Source of the DNA: Chitinophagales bacterium
GTDB taxonomy: Bacteria; Bacteroidota; Bacteroidia; Chitinophagales; Saprospiraceae
Direction: 5' to 3'
Length of the DNA stretch: 47,151 bases
Assembly (NCBI GenBank): GCA_026928325.1
Contig: JAIXKS010000021.1
Coordinates: 87,542 to 134,692 of the forward strand
Shown here: one piece after another, positions 44,722-47,151 of the stretch
Layout: each line of letters begins with the position of its first letter
Numbering within the stretch: position 1 is the stretch's first letter
The notes under the pieces: model-generated
Databases searched by the model: none
The model's input: only the letters and a program-made list of their open reading frames with translations
Told to the model about the DNA's origin: nothing
Translations under genes and position numbers: made by a program

Positions 44722-44969
44722 AAGTTTAAAAAACGCATAAATCCTGATGGTTAACAGGCATCTTTCCTGAAGTTTTTACGAACGTGATTTGAACTCAAGC
44801 AAGCTAAACATAATTCGCGTGACATACCTCGTAAAACACCATTCGCCAAACCCAAAATATTTGAACTTGACTTTTTTAACTCACTCCATATTTTATCATA
44901 CCGAGCCTCCTTTATTGAAAATATTGCTAAAAAACTGCATTCATTATCACATTTTTTATAATTTTGATA

Positions 44970-44977
44970 TACATTTG
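44970..44977 (+). promoter_or_regulatory. Candidate -7 box for the DUF2207 gene
   Basis: TACATTTG matches TAnnTTTG and would give a leader of about 60 bases before ATG 45042. Confidence 0.4.
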
Positions 44978-45041
44978 TTTCGACGTATAAAATCAACACA
45001 CAATTGGCCTATAAAAAATACCTAATAAAACTTCATACACC

Positions 45042-46838
45042 ATGATAAGAATATTACAAGTGTTTATTTTAGTATCGATAGGTTGGATTTATGGACATAC
45101 CCAAGATACTGCTCCTAAAACACCGCCTGGTATTGACCGTATAATATCTTTTCACTCCGATGTAAAAGTAGGCATTAGAGGTGGTCTATCCGTGACTGAA
45201 ACGATCAAAGTCTTTAAAAGTCCAGATAGAACCGATGGTCAAATAGAACGAGGAATCACAAGGGAATTTCCGACCAAGTACAAAACCCCACTCGGCGGCT
45301 ATACGGAAGTGCCTTTTAGGTTTATTGGTGTTGTTAAAAATGGAAGAGTTGAAAAATGGAAAAGTGAAGATGTCTCAAATGGTGTACGTTTGTATTTCGG
45401 AGATCAAAACATCATATTAAATCCAGGCATCTATGTTTATACGATTCAATACACTACCGCCAAACAATTGATTTATCACCAAGAAAAGGATGAACTTTTT
45501 TGGAATGTAAACGGCGCCGGTTGGAAATTGGGAGCTGAAGAAGTGAGTTGTACGATTACTTTTCCAGATAGTGCTCGCATCATCAAGGACTACTGCTATA
45601 CTGGTCAACAAGGATCAAAAAATTCTAAGTGTACATCAGCATTGGTTAGTAACAACGTAATCACCTTTAAAACTAAAGAAAGACTAGAACCGCTAGAGAC
45701 TATGAGTATTTCCGCTACGATAGAAAAAGGTGTATTGATACCGGAACAAATACAAATCGTAAATCCGATGGATTATATCGTCTTTTTAATAGTCATCGGA
45801 AGTGTATTTTTAATACTCATCGTCAATATTTACAACTGGTGGAAAGTTGGTAGAGATCCTAAAAAAGGTACAATAGTTCCAAACTTCAGCCCACCCAAAG
45901 GATTTTCACCTGCTGATTGCGGCTTTCTGCACAACCCAAAATTTACAAACAAATTGTTTACGTCTGCTTTAGTGGATATGGCAGTAAATAAAATGTTGAA
46001 AATTGACATAATAAAAGATAATTCTGAAACTCAGATTGAAGCATACAAATTTTCGAAACCCGATGATGAAGTATCCAATGAATTAATCGATTCACGGTTC
46101 GAATGGTACGGTTTTAAACCCGATGAATTGTATGGTTTATTGCTCGTAAAAAACGAATTTAATAGCAATTTTGCTGAAATCAATAAAAAATTTGTAAGTA
46201 ACGTCAAAAAAAGACTTACAGAAGTAGGGAATGAAGACAAAACGAAACAAGTTCTTTACAGAACAAATAACAGTAAAATCGATTTTGGATGTGTTACAAT
46301 CATCGTGGTAGCTATAATTTTAGGTTTCTATAGTGAAATGTCAGGCATGGGCGAAATTATTTTAGTACTATACTTTGCGTTCTTGTTGATTGGTGCTTTT
46401 TTCCAATTTCTTTTCGCCCGTTGGTTGCCGGCATATAGCGAAGAAGGAAGAAAAGTTTTAGATGAAATTTTAGGATTTAAGATGTATCTCAGTGCCGCAG
46501 AAAGCTACTTTATGAATCTGATGAATCCACCAGAAAAATCACTGCAACTTTTCGAAAAATACCTACCTTATGCTATTGCTCTAGAATGTGACTTCAAGTG
46601 GACATACAAATTTCAGGGTATAATTGATACAGCCATCAAGAAAGAAGAAAATCATGACTTCTTTTTATTTTCAGATGATAATAATTTTGATATAAACACC
46701 TTCTCTTCTAATTTAAATGACAGTTTTTCCTATACCATTTCTTCGGCGAGTACATTACCAAGCAGTAGTGATGGAGGTAGTGATGGAGGTGGTAGTGCCG
46801 GTGGCGGCGGTGGTGGAGGCGGTGGTGGCGGCTGGTAA
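45042..46838 (+). CDS. DUF2207 membrane protein with Gly-rich tail
   Basis: The 598-residue protein has a signal peptide (MIRILQVFILVSIGWIYG), an extracytoplasmic beta domain (about 30-225, with IDRIISFHSDVKVGIRGGLS, ITREFPTKYKTPLGGYTEVP and LFWNVNGAGWKLGAEEVSCT), one helix at about 246-264, a cytosolic part (FSPPKGFSPADCGFLHNPKF), two close helices at about 408-458, and a second cytosolic part that ends in an extreme Gly-rich tail closing with Trp. This is the DUF2207 layout, whose function is unknown. The Gly/Ser tail after the last folded part is common in the family and may be a flexible linker. It is the last gene before the fourth repeat locus. Confidence 0.9.
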   Translation: MIRILQVFILVSIGWIYGHTQDTAPKTPPGIDRIISFHSDVKVGIRGGLSVTETIKVFKSPDRTDGQIERGITREFPTKYKTPLGGYTEVPFRFIGVVKNGRVEKWKSEDVSNGVRLYFGDQNIILNPGIYVYTIQYTTAKQLIYHQEKDELFWNVNGAGWKLGAEEVSCTITFPDSARIIKDYCYTGQQGSKNSKCTSALVSNNVITFKTKERLEPLETMSISATIEKGVLIPEQIQIVNPMDYIVFLIVIGSVFLILIVNIYNWWKVGRDPKKGTIVPNFSPPKGFSPADCGFLHNPKFTNKLFTSALVDMAVNKMLKIDIIKDNSETQIEAYKFSKPDDEVSNELIDSRFEWYGFKPDELYGLLLVKNEFNSNFAEINKKFVSNVKKRLTEVGNEDKTKQVLYRTNNSKIDFGCVTIIVVAIILGFYSEMSGMGEIILVLYFAFLLIGAFFQFLFARWLPAYSEEGRKVLDEILGFKMYLSAAESYFMNLMNPPEKSLQLFEKYLPYAIALECDFKWTYKFQGIIDTAIKKEENHDFFLFSDDNNFDINTFSSNLNDSFSYTISSASTLPSSSDGGSDGGGSAGGGGGGGGGGGW

Positions 46839-46929
46839 TCCGAAAGTCGCATTTGTATTAACACCTTGAAATTGCTCTTGTTTTGATATTACATCTCAAT
46901 CTCTTGCGTCCATATTCGATATTGTAGTT

Positions 46930-47090
46930 AGTGCTCTGTCTATAAAAAGACTTAAATTATAATGGAAGTTGTTTTTTTAAAGATCAAGGCGAAAAACGCA
47001 GGCATAGTGGTAACTATGGCGAGTATTTTTAACGATGAGATTTGAAAAAAGAACAACATTTCTTTAAGATTTTTTTGTGGACAGAGCACT
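46930..47090 (+). repeat. 160-bp palindromic element, locus 4 copy 1
   Basis: Preceded by TTA; ends GACAGAGCACT. The apex hairpin CATAGT-GGTA-ACTATG is at 47003-47018. ORF at 46962-47045. It starts 91 bases past the DUF2207 stop. Confidence 0.95.
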
Positions 47091-47151
47091 AGAGCTCTGT
47101 CTATAAAAAGACTTAAATTATAATGGAAGTTATTTTTTTAAAGATCAAGGC
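47091..47151 (+). repeat. 160-bp palindromic element, locus 4 copy 2 (cut by window end)
   Basis: Left end is AGAGCTCTGTC, with the usual GTGC altered to GAGC. The copy runs out of the window after GATCAAGGC; the start of the small ORF is present. Confidence 0.9.

Noticed and set aside
44751-44999. 82-codon minus-strand ORF between the locus 3 array and the DUF2207 gene
   Set aside because: No recognisable domain, and it covers the candidate promoter of the next gene; probably chance, although its Cys-rich end (RELCLACLSS) could be a relic.
1-47151. tRNA or rRNA genes
   Set aside because: No cloverleaf or rRNA-like segment was noticed in the intergenic regions, though I could not run a covariance search.

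Overview
The window looks like chromosomal DNA of an AT-rich member of the Bacteroidota, possibly Saprospiria-like; the class is inference. The phylum rests on several things: sprA (2525 codons) directly downstream of ruvA; a PorZ-like type IX secretion protein; many lipoprotein signals; the order uppS-bamA-ompH; a fused DoxD/DoxA protein; and repeated TAnnTTTG promoter boxes with no Shine-Dalgarno pattern.

Layout. 1-3.3 kb is an accessory region: the C-terminal end of a probable Rhs polymorphic toxin with an HExxH metallopeptidase tip, an overlapping lipoprotein gene (candidate immunity), an IS30-family element with 15-bp perfect inverted repeats, and a frameshifted exported-protein gene. 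3.5-7.7 kb holds a YceI-like lipoprotein, PorZ and a CBS-pair protein. 8-12.2 kb is an apparent three-gene operon: large carboxypeptidase-regulatory-domain lipoprotein, ECF sigma factor, and a protein joining an inner-membrane helix to a probable outer-membrane barrel. 12.2-17 kb (minus strand) has a small membrane protein, an M15 peptidase lipoprotein and a MATE transporter in one tight operon, then a DPP-IV-type peptidase. 17.6-20.5 kb (minus) is engB, a PlsB-like acyltransferase and a DEDDh exonuclease. 20.7-25 kb has a barrel protein, a thioredoxin-like protein, small exported proteins, DoxD/DoxA and a TonB-domain lipoprotein. 25-33.4 kb is sprA and ruvA. 33.5-36.4 kb has galE, a histidine kinase and an unknown gene. 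36.6-39.3 kb has glycyl-tRNA synthetase and an OxyR-type regulator with Cys199/Cys208. 39.8-43.8 kb is ompH, bamA and uppS. 45-46.8 kb is a DUF2207 membrane protein.

The most unusual signal is a family of about 160-bp elements, nine copies at four intergenic loci (17.1, 39.3, 44.4 and 46.9 kb), always in head-to-tail tandem and all in the same orientation. Each begins GTGCTCTGTC, ends GACAGAGCAC, is flanked by or shares a TA dinucleotide, and is an imperfect palindrome over its whole length, so either strand could fold into one long hairpin. Copies at one locus resemble each other more than copies elsewhere. Seven of the eight complete copies keep an intact 27-codon ORF. It resembles a TA-targeting MITE (IS630/mariner-like) that has been tandemly amplified; a structured-RNA or terminator role is also possible.

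Envelope biogenesis links many genes: SprA and PorZ (type IX secretion), BamA and OmpH (outer-membrane assembly), UppS (lipid carrier), M15 peptidase (peptidoglycan), GalE (sugar nucleotides), the acyltransferase (phospholipid), and the TonB-domain protein. No tRNA, rRNA or CRISPR array was recognised.
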